Assembly (NCBI RefSeq): GCF_000814005.1
Contig: NZ_JWLK01000001.1
Location: forward strand, 62,001 to 126,000
Source: Ruegeria sp. ANG-S4
GTDB taxonomy: Bacteria; Pseudomonadota; Alphaproteobacteria; Rhodobacterales; Rhodobacteraceae
DNA length: 64,000 nucleotides
Reading direction: 5' to 3'
A program made the translations under genes and the position numbers. Shown here piece after piece: positions 1 through 8,066 of the stretch (position 1 is its first letter; each line of letters opens with the position of its first letter). The notes beneath the pieces are model-generated. The model was not told where the DNA came from and did not search any database. It saw only the letters and a list, made by a program, of their open reading frames with translations.

Positions 1-1
1 G

Positions 2-772
2 GCCAGCACAGGTACGCCAGCCTATTTCGTCCACCCCGCCGAGGCCAGCCACGGCGATTTGGGTATGGTGTCGAAAGGTGATGTGGTTCTTGCAATTTCG
101 AACTCGGGCGAGGCGCCGGAGTTGGCAAACCTTCTGACATTTACCCGGCGCTTTGGTATTCCGTTGATCGGACTTTCCAGCAAACCGGAAAGCACGTTGA
201 TGAAGCAAGCGGATGTGCACCTTCTGATCCCGTCTTTGGGCGAGGCCTGCGGCTTTGGCATGGTCCCCTCAATTTCGACGACGCTGACGCTGGCGATGGG
301 GGACGCGCTGGCCATCGCCCTGATGAAATACAGGGATTTCCGGCCCGAACACTTTCGTGATTTCCATCCGGGCGGCAAACTGGGTGCGCAGCTGAGCAAG
401 GTCAGCGACCTGATGCATACGGATACGCCGATTGTCGCCTCGGGCACAGCGATGAGCGAAGCACTGCTTGTGATGAGCCAAAAGGGCTTTGGCGTTGTCG
501 GCGTTGTCGATGCGGACAGCCGCCTTCTTGGGATTGTGACAGACGGGGACCTGCGGCGACATATGAAAGGTCTGCTGGAACTGACCGTCGATGAGGTCAT
601 GACGGCGAACCCACGCACCATCGGGCCGGATGAACTGGCCGAAAGTGCGGTGGCGTTGATGACGATGCAAAAGCCCAAGATCACCTGTCTGTTTGTTGTC
701 GACCCGCAAACCGAAGGCCGCGCACAAGGCATCCTGCACATTCATGACTGTTTGCGTGTCGGGCTGGGCTAA
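2..772 (+). CDS. kdsD: Arabinose-5-phosphate isomerase KdsD/KpsF, 5' truncated
   Basis: Interconverts ribulose 5-phosphate and arabinose 5-phosphate, the first step towards Kdo of lipopolysaccharide. The reading frame is open from base 2, so the gene starts before the window. What is visible is the second half of the SIS sugar-isomerase domain (HPAEASHGDLGM, then SISTTLTLAMGDALAIALM and the HPGGKLGAQL motif), followed by two CBS domains (from about MHTDTPIVASG and from VDEVMTANPRTIG). The domain order SIS-CBS-CBS is diagnostic for the KdsD/KpsF family. It is followed after 8 bases by lptC, with an AAGGAGG ribosome site overlapping its stop codon, so it probably heads the LPS operon kdsD-lptC-lptA-lptB. 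Confidence 0.93.
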   Translation, partial: ASTGTPAYFVHPAEASHGDLGMVSKGDVVLAISNSGEAPELANLLTFTRRFGIPLIGLSSKPESTLMKQADVHLLIPSLGEACGFGMVPSISTTLTLAMGDALAIALMKYRDFRPEHFRDFHPGGKLGAQLSKVSDLMHTDTPIVASGTAMSEALLVMSQKGFGVVGVVDADSRLLGIVTDGDLRRHMKGLLELTVDEVMTANPRTIGPDELAESAVALMTMQKPKITCLFVVDPQTEGRAQGILHIHDCLRVGLG

Positions 773-780
773 GGAGGCTT

Positions 781-1383
781 GTGGTGGATCGCTATTCCCA
801 AATGGTACAGTTCTTCAAAGTGCTGTTGCCGTTGGCGGCGATCTTTCTGTTGGCGACCGTTTTCCTGCTGTCGCGCAGTATCGAAACCAACGGAACCGGG
901 CCTTTCAGTGACGACGCCATCGACCAACGGATGTCGGACCAGGTGGTCACCTTGCCGGACTACAAGGGCGTGACGCGCAAAGGCGAAGAAGTTCGGATCG
1001 AAGCGCGCCAAGCCAGACAGGGCCAACCCGGCGACGATCCGACCGCGTCCGAAATTCATGGGCAATATGACCTGAGCAACGGGCGCGAGATAACGATGGT
1101 GTCCAACGAAGGCACGATCCGCCCCGACAAGGGCACAGCCACTTTTGTGGGTGACGTCGTGATTACCACAGCGGATGGTATCCAGGTGACCACTGACCTG
1201 TTGAACACATCACTGGACGAAATTCGCGGGAATACGCCGGGACAGGTTGATGGAACCGGCCCGATCGGTGACTTTACGGCAGGGCGCATGACGTTTGGAA
1301 CGGAAAAAAAGGACGGACCTGTCCATATTCTTTTTACAGATGGCGTGAAGCTGATATACGAGCCACAAAAAGCCGAAAGATAA
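781..1383 (+). CDS. lptC: LPS export protein LptC
   Basis: Periplasmic, inner-membrane-anchored component that passes LPS from the LptB2FG extractor to LptA. The 200-residue product has one N-terminal membrane anchor at about residues 10-30 (FFKVLLPLAAIFLLATVFLL) and then a beta-rich OstA-like region (repeated short strands such as GTIRPDKGTATFVGDVVI). The length matches the family (about 190-220). AAGGAGG at 771-777 precedes two in-frame GTG codons at 781 and 784; 784 has the better spacing, so the true start may be one codon later. Its position between kdsD and lptA supports the call; the sequence alone is weakly conserved. Confidence 0.85.
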   Translation: MVDRYSQMVQFFKVLLPLAAIFLLATVFLLSRSIETNGTGPFSDDAIDQRMSDQVVTLPDYKGVTRKGEEVRIEARQARQGQPGDDPTASEIHGQYDLSNGREITMVSNEGTIRPDKGTATFVGDVVITTADGIQVTTDLLNTSLDEIRGNTPGQVDGTGPIGDFTAGRMTFGTEKKDGPVHILFTDGVKLIYEPQKAER

Positions 1384-1386
1384 CCT

Positions 1387-1878
1387 GTGTTTGATTTACG
1401 CGTAGTCTCTGTTTCCCTTGTCGTGACGTTAGGTGGTTTGCCGGCGTGGGCACAGGAGGCACAGGTCGCTTTCGGATCTCCGAACGCAGACCCGACCTTA
1501 CCGGTCGAGGTTACGTCCGAAACGCTGAATGTGAATCAGGAAAACGGGTCGGCAGAGTTTCTGGGAAACGTTATCGTCATTCAGGGCGAAATGCGCCTGA
1601 CCGCCGAACGCGTTCTGGTCATCTACAACGAAGCGCAATCCGCCATCGAACGGATGGAAGCCACGGAAAATGTGGTTCTTGTCAGCCCGCCGGACGCGGC
1701 TGAAGGGGATTGGGCGGAATACACCATCGACTCAGGCGTGATCGAAATGAAGGGCAACGTGCTGCTGACGCAGGGGCCAAGTGTCATCAGCGGCGACGAG
1801 ATGATTGCAAATCTGAACACAGGGCTGGCCACGATGACGGGCCGGGTCAAAACCATCCTGCAGCCGAGTGGAAACTGA
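1387..1878 (+). CDS. lptA: LPS transport periplasmic protein LptA
   Basis: Forms the periplasmic bridge that carries LPS to the outer membrane. The 163-residue product starts with GTG and has a Sec signal peptide ending at about AWA-QE (residues 22-24). The mature part is an OstA-fold with repeated strands: SETLNVNQENGSAEFLGNVIV, AERVLVIYNE, GVIEMKGNVLLTQG. Length and fold pattern match LptA. It lies 3 bases after lptC, and its TGA shares one base with the ATG of lptB (TGATG), indicating translational coupling. Confidence 0.88.
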   Translation: MFDLRVVSVSLVVTLGGLPAWAQEAQVAFGSPNADPTLPVEVTSETLNVNQENGSAEFLGNVIVIQGEMRLTAERVLVIYNEAQSAIERMEATENVVLVSPPDAAEGDWAEYTIDSGVIEMKGNVLLTQGPSVISGDEMIANLNTGLATMTGRVKTILQPSGN

Positions 1879-2636
1879 TGAACAGCCCTAAGTTGTCCGT
1901 TGCCGAGGGCTCTTCCGGTCTGAAGATCGAAAAGCTGCGCAAGTCTTATCGAAAAAAGACGGTGATCCGGGATGTGTCCATGACACTGAACCGGTCCGAA
2001 GTTGTCGCGTTGCTGGGGCCAAACGGGTCTGGCAAGACAACAACCTTTTATTCGGTGGCCGGGCTGGTGTTTCCCGAGGCCGGCACCGTCACGATTGATG
2101 GCCAAAATGTCACGACCTTGCCGATGTACCGACGCGCACGGCTGGGGATCGGGTATCTTCCGCAGGAAATGTCGATTTTTCGGGGCATGAGCGTCGAGGA
2201 CAACATCTCGGCCGTTCTCGACATCACCGTTGAACATGCTCATCGCCGAAAAGAGCGTTTGGAAGAACTGCTTTCGGACTTCTCGATTGAACATCTGCGG
2301 CGTGCGCCGGCGCTTGCGCTATCCGGCGGTGAGCGTCGCCGGGTCGAGATTGCCCGTTGTTTGGCGGCCGATCCAAAGTACCTGCTGCTGGATGAGCCCT
2401 TTGCTGGCGTTGACCCCATCAGCGTGGGCGATATCCGCCATCTGGTCGCTGATCTGAAGAAACGCGGCATCGGCGTTTTGATCACGGATCATAACGTTCG
2501 GGAAACGCTGGAGATCGTGGACCGAGCCTACATCCTTCATGACGGGCAGGTGCTGATGTCCGGCACGCCAGACGAAGTTGTCGAGAATGAAAACGTCCGA
2601 CGCGTCTACTTGGGTGAAAACTTCCGAATTTCATGA
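1878..2636 (+). CDS. lptB: LPS export ABC transporter ATPase LptB
   Basis: Cytoplasmic ATPase of the LptB2FG complex that extracts LPS from the inner membrane. The 252-residue product contains Walker A GPNGSGKT (47-54), a Q-loop (YLPQEMS, about 92-98), the signature LSGGERRR (147-154), Walker B YLLLDEP (167-173) and the switch histidine in ITDHNVRETLEIVD. An upstream in-frame ATG at 1710 would overlap lptA extensively and encodes a non-conserved sequence, so the ATG at 1878, coupled to the lptA stop, is chosen. In many alphaproteobacteria rpoN follows lptB; here only 253 bp separate it from hpf. Confidence 0.96.
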   Translation: MNSPKLSVAEGSSGLKIEKLRKSYRKKTVIRDVSMTLNRSEVVALLGPNGSGKTTTFYSVAGLVFPEAGTVTIDGQNVTTLPMYRRARLGIGYLPQEMSIFRGMSVEDNISAVLDITVEHAHRRKERLEELLSDFSIEHLRRAPALALSGGERRRVEIARCLAADPKYLLLDEPFAGVDPISVGDIRHLVADLKKRGIGVLITDHNVRETLEIVDRAYILHDGQVLMSGTPDEVVENENVRRVYLGENFRIS

Positions 2637-2889
2637 TGTTGCGTGAAAAAAGCACCGGAAGGTGATCAGAAATCGCGTATATACACGCCTGTTTTGATTG
2701 ACTCTTCCTTCGTCTCTTGCCTCAATTGGTTTATGGCATTTATTCGGTTCCAGACTGGATCTCGGTCTCCCTTCGTCGAAGGGCCGGGCCAGCGGCAACC
2801 GCAGAAAATGCCGATACCCCCCACCCGATAAAAACAAGTTCGTTGCGTTACGTTACGTCAGAATGGGTGTGAATTGCGAAGGAGATCAC

Positions 2890-3453
2890 ATGCGTTACCA
2901 AATTAGCGGAAAACAGATCGACATCGGTGCGGCCCTGCAAACTCATGTGCAGACCGAACTGGGCGAGGTTGTGGGCAAATATGCCCAGCGACCAACCGAC
3001 GCCAACGTCGTCTTTTCCCGTTCAGCGCATGAATATGTATGCGAAACGACAGTACATTTATCCACCGGCCTGACGGCGCAGGCCAAGGCCCATGCAACCG
3101 AGATTTACGCAGCGTTCGAGGCGTGCTGCGACAAGATGGAGACCCAGCTTCGCCGCTATAAACGTCGCCTCAAGGACCATCACAAGGATCGGTCTGAACC
3201 GGTTGAACTCTTTGGCGCGTCCTCCTATATCCTCGCTTCTGACGAATCGGAGACGGCCGCGGAGCCAGAATCGCTGCAGCCCATGATTGTGGCTGAGATG
3301 GAAACCAAGATCCCATCGCTGAGTGTAGGTGAGGCCGTAATGCAGATGGAACTCGCCGGTGCACCGGTGCTGGTGTTCCGCAATGAGAACAAGGACGGGT
3401 TGAACGTCGTGTATCGCCGGGATGACGGCAACATCGGCTGGATCGATCCGTAA
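2890..3453 (+). CDS. hpf: Long-form ribosome hibernation promoting factor
   Basis: Binds the 30S subunit and dimerises ribosomes into inactive 100S particles in stationary phase. At 187 residues this is the long form: an N-terminal S30AE domain (MRYQISGKQIDIGAALQTHV to about residue 100, ending in the basic RRYKRRLKDHHK), a linker, and a C-terminal dimerisation domain (about 125-187, with PVLVFRNENKDGLNVVYRRDDGN). The start at 2890 is chosen over an upstream in-frame ATG at 2698 because of the GGAG at 2881-2884 and because family homology begins here. The 253-bp upstream region has no gene and should hold the promoter. Confidence 0.93.
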   Translation: MRYQISGKQIDIGAALQTHVQTELGEVVGKYAQRPTDANVVFSRSAHEYVCETTVHLSTGLTAQAKAHATEIYAAFEACCDKMETQLRRYKRRLKDHHKDRSEPVELFGASSYILASDESETAAEPESLQPMIVAEMETKIPSLSVGEAVMQMELAGAPVLVFRNENKDGLNVVYRRDDGNIGWIDP

Positions 3454-3473
3454 CAGGCAAGGATAGTGAGGTG

Positions 3474-3493
3474 CCCCCTGCTCGCACAGGGGG
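3474..3493 (+). promoter_or_regulatory. Hairpin between hpf and ptsN
   Basis: A perfect 7-bp inverted repeat, CCCCCTG (3474-3480) and CAGGGGG (3487-3493), with a 6-base loop. It lies between the hpf stop and the ptsN ribosome site (GGAG, 3501-3504) and lacks a T-run, so it is more likely an mRNA processing or stability element than a terminator. Confidence 0.45.
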
Positions 3494-3511
3494 TCGCCAT
3501 GGAGCATGATC

Positions 3512-3976
3512 ATGGAGCTTTCGAGCATTCTGAAGCCCGAAGCAGTACGCGTGTTGTCGTCTGCTTCCAGTAAGAAGCGACTGTTTCAGGAAATCGGCGA
3601 CGTTGCCGCCGGCACGCTTGGGCTGGACGCGCAGGCAATTGTCGAGAATTTGCTGGAACGTGAGAGTCTGGGACCGACAGGTGTTGGCCATGGGGTCGCT
3701 TTGCCTCATGCCCGTCTGACCGAAATCGAGGCGGTCGCTGGTGTTTTTGTTTTGCTGGAAAAGCCGATCGATTTTGGCTCGGTCGATCGTCAGCCCGTCG
3801 ATTTGGCCTTTTCGTTGTTCGCGCCGGAAGAAGCGGGCGTTGAGCATCTGAAGGCGCTTGCCCTGGTATCACGAACGCTGCGAGAGCCGACGGTCTGTGC
3901 CAAACTTCGGGCCAATCCCGATCCGGTCAAACTATACGCCATCCTGACCGAAGCGCAGTCGATGCAGGCCGCCTAA
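3512..3976 (+). CDS. ptsN: PTS IIA-like nitrogen regulatory protein PtsN
   Basis: EIIA-Ntr, the terminal phosphoacceptor of the nitrogen phosphotransferase system, with regulatory rather than sugar-transport roles. The 154-residue product is a single EIIA type-2 domain; the phosphorylated histidine is in GVGHGVALPHARL. Two in-frame ATGs exist (3506, 3512). GGAG at 3501-3504 is only 1 base from the first but 7 from the second, and family members begin MELS, so 3512 is preferred. The order hpf-ptsN is conserved in alphaproteobacteria. Confidence 0.94.
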   Translation: MELSSILKPEAVRVLSSASSKKRLFQEIGDVAAGTLGLDAQAIVENLLERESLGPTGVGHGVALPHARLTEIEAVAGVFVLLEKPIDFGSVDRQPVDLAFSLFAPEEAGVEHLKALALVSRTLREPTVCAKLRANPDPVKLYAILTEAQSMQAA

Positions 3977-4223
3977 GGCAAAAGCGTGCGCCCAAAGCTC
4001 GGGCGGTGCTTGAGCAACGCAAGTGTGGAAGCGCTGGCCTCGCCGAAATTTTGACTGCGAAGCAGACGAAGAATCCGCTGACTGGCCTTGGGGCGACTGA
4101 GCGTCGGCGCCATGTGTTTCGCGTTGTTTTGCGGCAAAGTTGTATTAATCGTTGTGCGTTTGACGGTCCGGTGCCTTTCAAATCCAGCGTCGATGTGCGT
4201 CGCATCCGATCTTGTGGTATGAG

Positions 4224-4240
4224 TTCGATTGATTATCGAA
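4224..4240. promoter_or_regulatory. Hyphenated palindrome before the membrane protein start
   Basis: TTCGAT (4224-4229) and ATCGAA (4235-4240) are separated by TGATT, 7 bp upstream of the ATG at 4248. It could be an operator or a small hairpin hiding the ribosome site, and no regulator can be named. No gene was recognised in the preceding 3977-4223. Confidence 0.3.
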
Positions 4241-4247
4241 TGAATTC

Positions 4248-5279
4248 ATGAGGATTGTTGTGGCCGAACGCCGAGTAGATCTGCGCTATTTCGCCATTGC
4301 CTTCGTTCCAATTACTATTTTCAGCCTGAATGCGGTCATTACCGGTCACTTGATTGCAGCGGATTTGAACGTGCCGGTCGACATTCTGCAGACGGATCGC
4401 CCCTGGCTGGAGGCCGTTGGGCGATATCGGTTCCTCGCTGCGACGTGGTTTTTCGTAGCGCTGGCGGTGTTACCGGTCGCCTTGCTTGCACGCAACCTTT
4501 CGCGCCCGATGGCCCGCGAAACGCGGATGGTGTCAATCGCCACGGTGATCGTGATCTCGCTGCTGGCGCTCACGCCCGTGCTGCAACAAAACGCGGATCC
4601 CGAAGCAACCCGTATCTACCACCGGCTTGGCGCTGATGTGTTTGAGGCTGCCCTGTCCATGGGCACGCTACCGGGATGCGCCGGGCCGGAACGTATTTGG
4701 TTGATGGGCGCATGTGGAGATGTGCCTGTTGTAACCCTGTTCCACCGCACTTTGGACATCGTGACCGTCGTCGCCGGGCTTGCTGTGGGTGCTTTGATTG
4801 TCGGAATGATCTTGTGTCTCGAGGCGCGGGACAGCGAAGATGTCGAGGACGTGGCCGCCCAGCTGGCCAGGAACTTCCAGCAGATGCGGCAGCAGCTTTA
4901 TCTGTCCAGCCTGATACTCACCTTTGGGATGTTCTTCGCCACCAGTTGGATGCACTGGCCGTTGCCTTTGATCACGGAAACGGAAAAACCGGCTTACAGC
5001 GCTCTTGTGCTGGCCTCGGCGTTATTCACTGGCACCTATTTCAGCTTGCTGCTGCTTAGTTTTTACCTGCCCGTCGCCCTGATCCTGGATGGTCGGGTCA
5101 AACAACTTGCGGATGCTGCCGCCCGAGCCCCGCAATCCGGCGAAGCGCTGGACATCAACGATTGGAAAACGTCACATGGGCTGAAAGAGGGGGCCAGCGA
5201 TTACATCCGCGCGGGATTTGCACTGACCGCGCCGATCCTGGCGGCGTTCACGGGCGGTATATCACCGATCGCGTTCTAA
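4248..5279 (+). CDS. Multi-pass membrane protein of unknown function
   Basis: The 343-residue product is not recognised. It has about six hydrophobic segments: near residues 10-35 (YFAIAFVPITIFSLNAVITG), 63-85 (LAATWFFVALAVLPVALLA), 95-115 (VSIATVIVISLLALTPVL), 165-190 (DIVTVVAGLAVGALIVGMIL), 220-245 (SSLILTFGMFFATSWMHW) and 255-280 (LVLASALFTGTYFSLLLLSF). An acidic cytoplasmic-looking stretch (EARDSEDVEDVAAQLARNFQQM) may form a short coiled coil. The gene overlaps the convergent downstream lipoprotein gene by 4 bases. It is real by codon use and length; its function is unknown. Confidence 0.75.
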   Translation: MRIVVAERRVDLRYFAIAFVPITIFSLNAVITGHLIAADLNVPVDILQTDRPWLEAVGRYRFLAATWFFVALAVLPVALLARNLSRPMARETRMVSIATVIVISLLALTPVLQQNADPEATRIYHRLGADVFEAALSMGTLPGCAGPERIWLMGACGDVPVVTLFHRTLDIVTVVAGLAVGALIVGMILCLEARDSEDVEDVAAQLARNFQQMRQQLYLSSLILTFGMFFATSWMHWPLPLITETEKPAYSALVLASALFTGTYFSLLLLSFYLPVALILDGRVKQLADAAARAPQSGEALDINDWKTSHGLKEGASDYIRAGFALTAPILAAFTGGISPIAF

Positions 5280-5791
5280 CCGCCGCTTCCCATTTCCAGG
5301 GTCCACCAGATTTTCCCGCCACCTTCCTGATGCCAGGCGAAACCCATTTGCGTGGCTTTGGGGTCCATGATGACCGCCCGCGGACCGGGCTCTTGCATCC
5401 ACGCGGCGAGAGTTTCCGTCTCCGTCTCGTACGTCTCGGAAATCGCTTCGCCCAGGAATGTGCCAAAGTACCCCGCCCGTGATGCGCGGTCGATCGGTGA
5501 AGAGCCGTCCGAGCCGAAGTGCCACGGGCGATTCTGGCGCGCCATGTCCTTTGAGTGCGTCGCGGCTGCGGCGTTCAGGCTCGAGTTCAGTTGAACGGGT
5601 TGCAGCCCTTGTGCCTGTCGCAGCGCGTTTACCGAATCCAGCATGCGGAACTGCAGCTTTTCCGGGTTCCCCCGAATCTTGTAGACCGTCGGTAAGGGCC
5701 TGCCGTCCGCACCGATGGCAGTCGTGCCCGAATCGGTACAGGCCGCCAATGCGACCAAACAAATCACAAGAAAGGAAAGAATACGCGTCAT
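5276..5791 (-). CDS. CAP/SCP-domain lipoprotein
   Basis: The 171-residue product begins with a lipoprotein signal (MTRILSFLVICLVALAAC, lipobox LAAC), so it is probably membrane-anchored in the periplasm. The remainder resembles the CAP (SCP/PR-1-like) superfamily: LDSVNALRQAQGLQPVQLNSSLNAAA, then HSKDMARQNRPWHFG, and a C-terminal GFAWHQEGGGKIWWTLEMG. Bacterial CAP proteins have no single known role. An upstream in-frame ATG at 5872 would bury the signal peptide, so the start is placed at 5791. The stop overlaps the convergent membrane gene by 4 bases. Confidence 0.85.
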   Translation of the reverse strand: MTRILSFLVICLVALAACTDSGTTAIGADGRPLPTVYKIRGNPEKLQFRMLDSVNALRQAQGLQPVQLNSSLNAAAATHSKDMARQNRPWHFGSDGSSPIDRASRAGYFGTFLGEAISETYETETETLAAWMQEPGPRAVIMDPKATQMGFAWHQEGGGKIWWTLEMGSGG

Positions 5792-5959
5792 GATGGGCCC
5801 GGTTTTTGTGTCGAACACGGAAATAGCCTGCCTGAAGCCTTGGGGCAAATGCACAATGCCATTGGCCTGCATGATTCTGCCGGTTTGATTTGCGACTGAA
5901 GCATTCTGGCCATAGAATGCGTCAGATTTTCTGCATTCCTGTACAGAAGGGCCGCCATC

Positions 5960-6559
5960 ATGGTCAAAAAGAACATTTCAAAAACCTCGCGCCGCGCCTT
6001 CATCGCCGGTGCCGCTGCCGGCATCGCGTCGCCTGCGATTGCGCAGTATATTCCCGGCGATCCTTTGCGTCCGGCGCCCGAGCCGGAACCGTCCGTCCGT
6101 CGAAACGTATCGGGTTTCCGGGCGTTGGACTGGCAACCCTATTTTTCCAACACCAATAACGGCGCGATTCTGGTCGACACGGTCTCACGCGCCTTGCACT
6201 ACTGGTCGGATGATCAGACCGTCTACAAACTATACCCTTCCTCCGTACCGCTGACCGAGGAATTGACCCGGCGCGGGCGTACCAGCGTAATCCGGAAAGT
6301 CGAAGGCCCCAGCTGGTCACCCACACCTTCGATGAAAAAGCGCAACCCGGAATGGCCGGATTATATCCCGCCGGGTCCCGATAACCCGTTGGGAACGCAC
6401 GCTTTGTACCTGAGCTGGAAATATTACCGCATTCACGGTACACACGACACGCGTAAAATCGGACGACGCTCGTCGAATGGTTGTATCGGCCTGTTCAACG
6501 AGGACATCGCCGAGCTGTTTGGAATGGCGAAGGTTGGCACGCAAGTGTTGCTAATTTGA
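5960..6559 (+). CDS. L,D-transpeptidase (YkuD family) with Tat-like signal
   Basis: Periplasmic peptidoglycan cross-linking or lipoprotein-anchoring enzyme. The 199-residue product has a twin-arginine style leader (SRRAFIAGAAAGIASPAIA, cleaved near AIA-QY). The YkuD catalytic region is clear: YLSWKYYRIHGTHD with the catalytic histidine, then RRSSNGCIGLFNEDI with the nucleophilic cysteine in S-x-G-C. Roseobacters carry several paralogues of this type. It is expressed on the plus strand, divergent from the CAP lipoprotein gene, with about 168 bp between the two starts. Confidence 0.92.
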   Translation: MVKKNISKTSRRAFIAGAAAGIASPAIAQYIPGDPLRPAPEPEPSVRRNVSGFRALDWQPYFSNTNNGAILVDTVSRALHYWSDDQTVYKLYPSSVPLTEELTRRGRTSVIRKVEGPSWSPTPSMKKRNPEWPDYIPPGPDNPLGTHALYLSWKYYRIHGTHDTRKIGRRSSNGCIGLFNEDIAELFGMAKVGTQVLLI

Positions 6560-6699
6560 CGACATTTTGGCGCACGAACCCGCTTGTCTGGTAAGTTGCA
6601 ATTGCAATCCATCTGCATTGCTGATTAGAAAAAACCACGAGGTAAGTCTTGGATGCGCGGTCCAGATCAATGGATTCGCGCAAATTCTGGAGGTTAATT

Positions 6700-6882
6700 A
6701 TGAAGAAACTCGTTCTCGCTGCTGCACTGACCGCTGCTGCTTCGACCGCATATGCCGGTAACCTGGAAGAGCCGGTTGTTGAAGCACCTGTAGTTGTCGA
6801 AGAAACCCAGGGTTCGTCGCAGGGCATCATCCTGCCTCTGATCCTGCTGGTTGTTGTTGCCGCAGCGGTTGCAGCAAGCTAA
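6700..6882 (+). CDS. Small exported protein with C-terminal membrane segment
   Basis: The 60-residue product has a signal peptide (MKKLVLAAALTAAASTAYA), a short acidic linker rich in Val and Glu (EEPVVEAPVVVEET) and a C-terminal hydrophobic helix (IILPLILLVVVAAAVAAS). The ATG at 6700 has GGAGG 7-8 bases upstream; an upstream in-frame ATG at 6649 encodes non-signal sequence. Its own terminator follows at 6904. A function cannot be assigned. I recall similar very short proteins near hemH in roseobacters, but this is unverified memory. Confidence 0.8.
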   Translation: MKKLVLAAALTAAASTAYAGNLEEPVVEAPVVVEETQGSSQGIILPLILLVVVAAAVAAS

Positions 6883-6903
6883 GTCGACGAGACTCATCAA
6901 TCT

Positions 6904-6935
6904 AAAAGGCGGTGGAGTATTCCACCGCCTTTTTT
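6904..6935. terminator. Bidirectional intrinsic terminator
   Basis: GGCGGTGGA, loop GTAT, TCCACCGCC, flanked by AAAA on the left and TTTTTT on the right. It can end both the small exported protein gene (plus) and the convergent hemH (minus). Confidence 0.93.
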
Positions 6936-6962
6936 CGTTGTCAGATCATCAGTGTCAGACCA

Positions 6963-8012
6963 TCAGTCCAGCCAACCGCGCAGATTGTCCTGGATCACCT
7001 TGCTCAGGGCCCTAATGTGCGTGTCATCGTCGTTGAGGCAGGGAATGTAGGTGAATTGTTCGCCACCGGCCTCTTCAAAGCTTTCCTTGATCTCTTCGTT
7101 AATCTCTTCCAGCGTTTCGATGCAGTCGGCGGAAAAGGCGGGCGCAATTACGGCGATTTTCTTTTTGCCCTGCCGTGCCAGATCTGCAACGTGATCAACT
7201 GTGTAGGGTTTCAACCACTCTTCGGGACCAAAGCGGGACTGGAACGTTGAAATCAACTGGTCGTCCGACCAACCCAGGCGCTCTTTCAGCAGTCTTGAGG
7301 TTTTGACGCACTGACAGTGATAGGGATCGCCTTGCTGTAGGTAGCGTTCGGGCATGCCGTGGTACGAGCACACCAGAATGTCCGGCTTGGTTTCCATTGC
7401 CGCATAGGCGTTTTCCACGGATACAGCCAACGCATCTATGTAGGCGGGTTCGTCGTAGTAGGATGGGACCGTGCGGCTGGCCGGTTGCCAGGTTTCTTCC
7501 ATCAATGCGCGAAAGAACTGGTCGTTTGCCGTCGCGGTCGTTGCTCCGGCGTAGTGCGGGTAAAGCGGGAAAAACAGAATACGATCGCATCCTTCGGACA
7601 CCATCTGCCGCATCTTGGACTTGGTCGACGGGTTTCCGTAGCGCATGCAGAAGTCGACCATCACCTGATCGCCATATCTATCCTGCATGGCTTGCTTAAT
7701 TTTGGCGGTCTGGTCCTTTGTGATCGTCATAAGCGGGCTTTCGCCCTTATCGTGGTTCCAGATCGATTTATATGCTTCACCGGAGCTGAAAGGGCGCTTG
7801 GACAGAATGATACCTTGCAAGATCGGCTGCCATTTCCATGCAGGGTAATCAATGACCCGGCGGTCCGACAGGAACTCGTTCAGGTACCGCCTCATCGGCC
7901 AATACGTGTAGTCGTCCGGCGTGCCCAGATTGGCCAGCAGAACGCCAACACGGCCCATTTTGACCTTCGGGTGATCCGCGGGTGCATGCGCGGGGCGAGT
8001 GGCATCAAACAT
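6963..8012 (-). CDS. hemH: Ferrochelatase
   Basis: Inserts Fe2+ into protoporphyrin IX, the last step of protohaem synthesis. The 349-residue product shows the family motifs: VGVLLANLGTP near the N-terminus, FFPLYPHYAG, the signature region CSYHGMPERYLQQGDPYHCQC around residues 220-240, and FSADCIETLEEINEE with the conserved C-terminal glutamates. The length is typical. It is monocistronic by layout: the convergent terminator lies downstream and a methyltransferase gene on the same strand lies about 55 bases upstream. Confidence 0.97.
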   Translation of the reverse strand: MFDATRPAHAPADHPKVKMGRVGVLLANLGTPDDYTYWPMRRYLNEFLSDRRVIDYPAWKWQPILQGIILSKRPFSSGEAYKSIWNHDKGESPLMTITKDQTAKIKQAMQDRYGDQVMVDFCMRYGNPSTKSKMRQMVSEGCDRILFFPLYPHYAGATTATANDQFFRALMEETWQPASRTVPSYYDEPAYIDALAVSVENAYAAMETKPDILVCSYHGMPERYLQQGDPYHCQCVKTSRLLKERLGWSDDQLISTFQSRFGPEEWLKPYTVDHVADLARQGKKKIAVIAPAFSADCIETLEEINEEIKESFEEAGGEQFTYIPCLNDDDTHIRALSKVIQDNLRGWLD

Positions 8013-8066
8013 CTGAGGCTTCCTGATTTGGTGTTCCGGCCTGAGATAAAGGGAAAAACCCGGTCG

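Noticed and set aside
2637..2889. rpoN between lptB and hpf
   Set aside because: The gap is only 253 bp with no coding signal; rpoN, usual here in many alphaproteobacteria, must lie elsewhere or be absent.
4006..4251. 81-codon frame before the 4248 membrane protein
   Set aside because: Overlaps the next start, lacks a ribosome site and shows no family resemblance.
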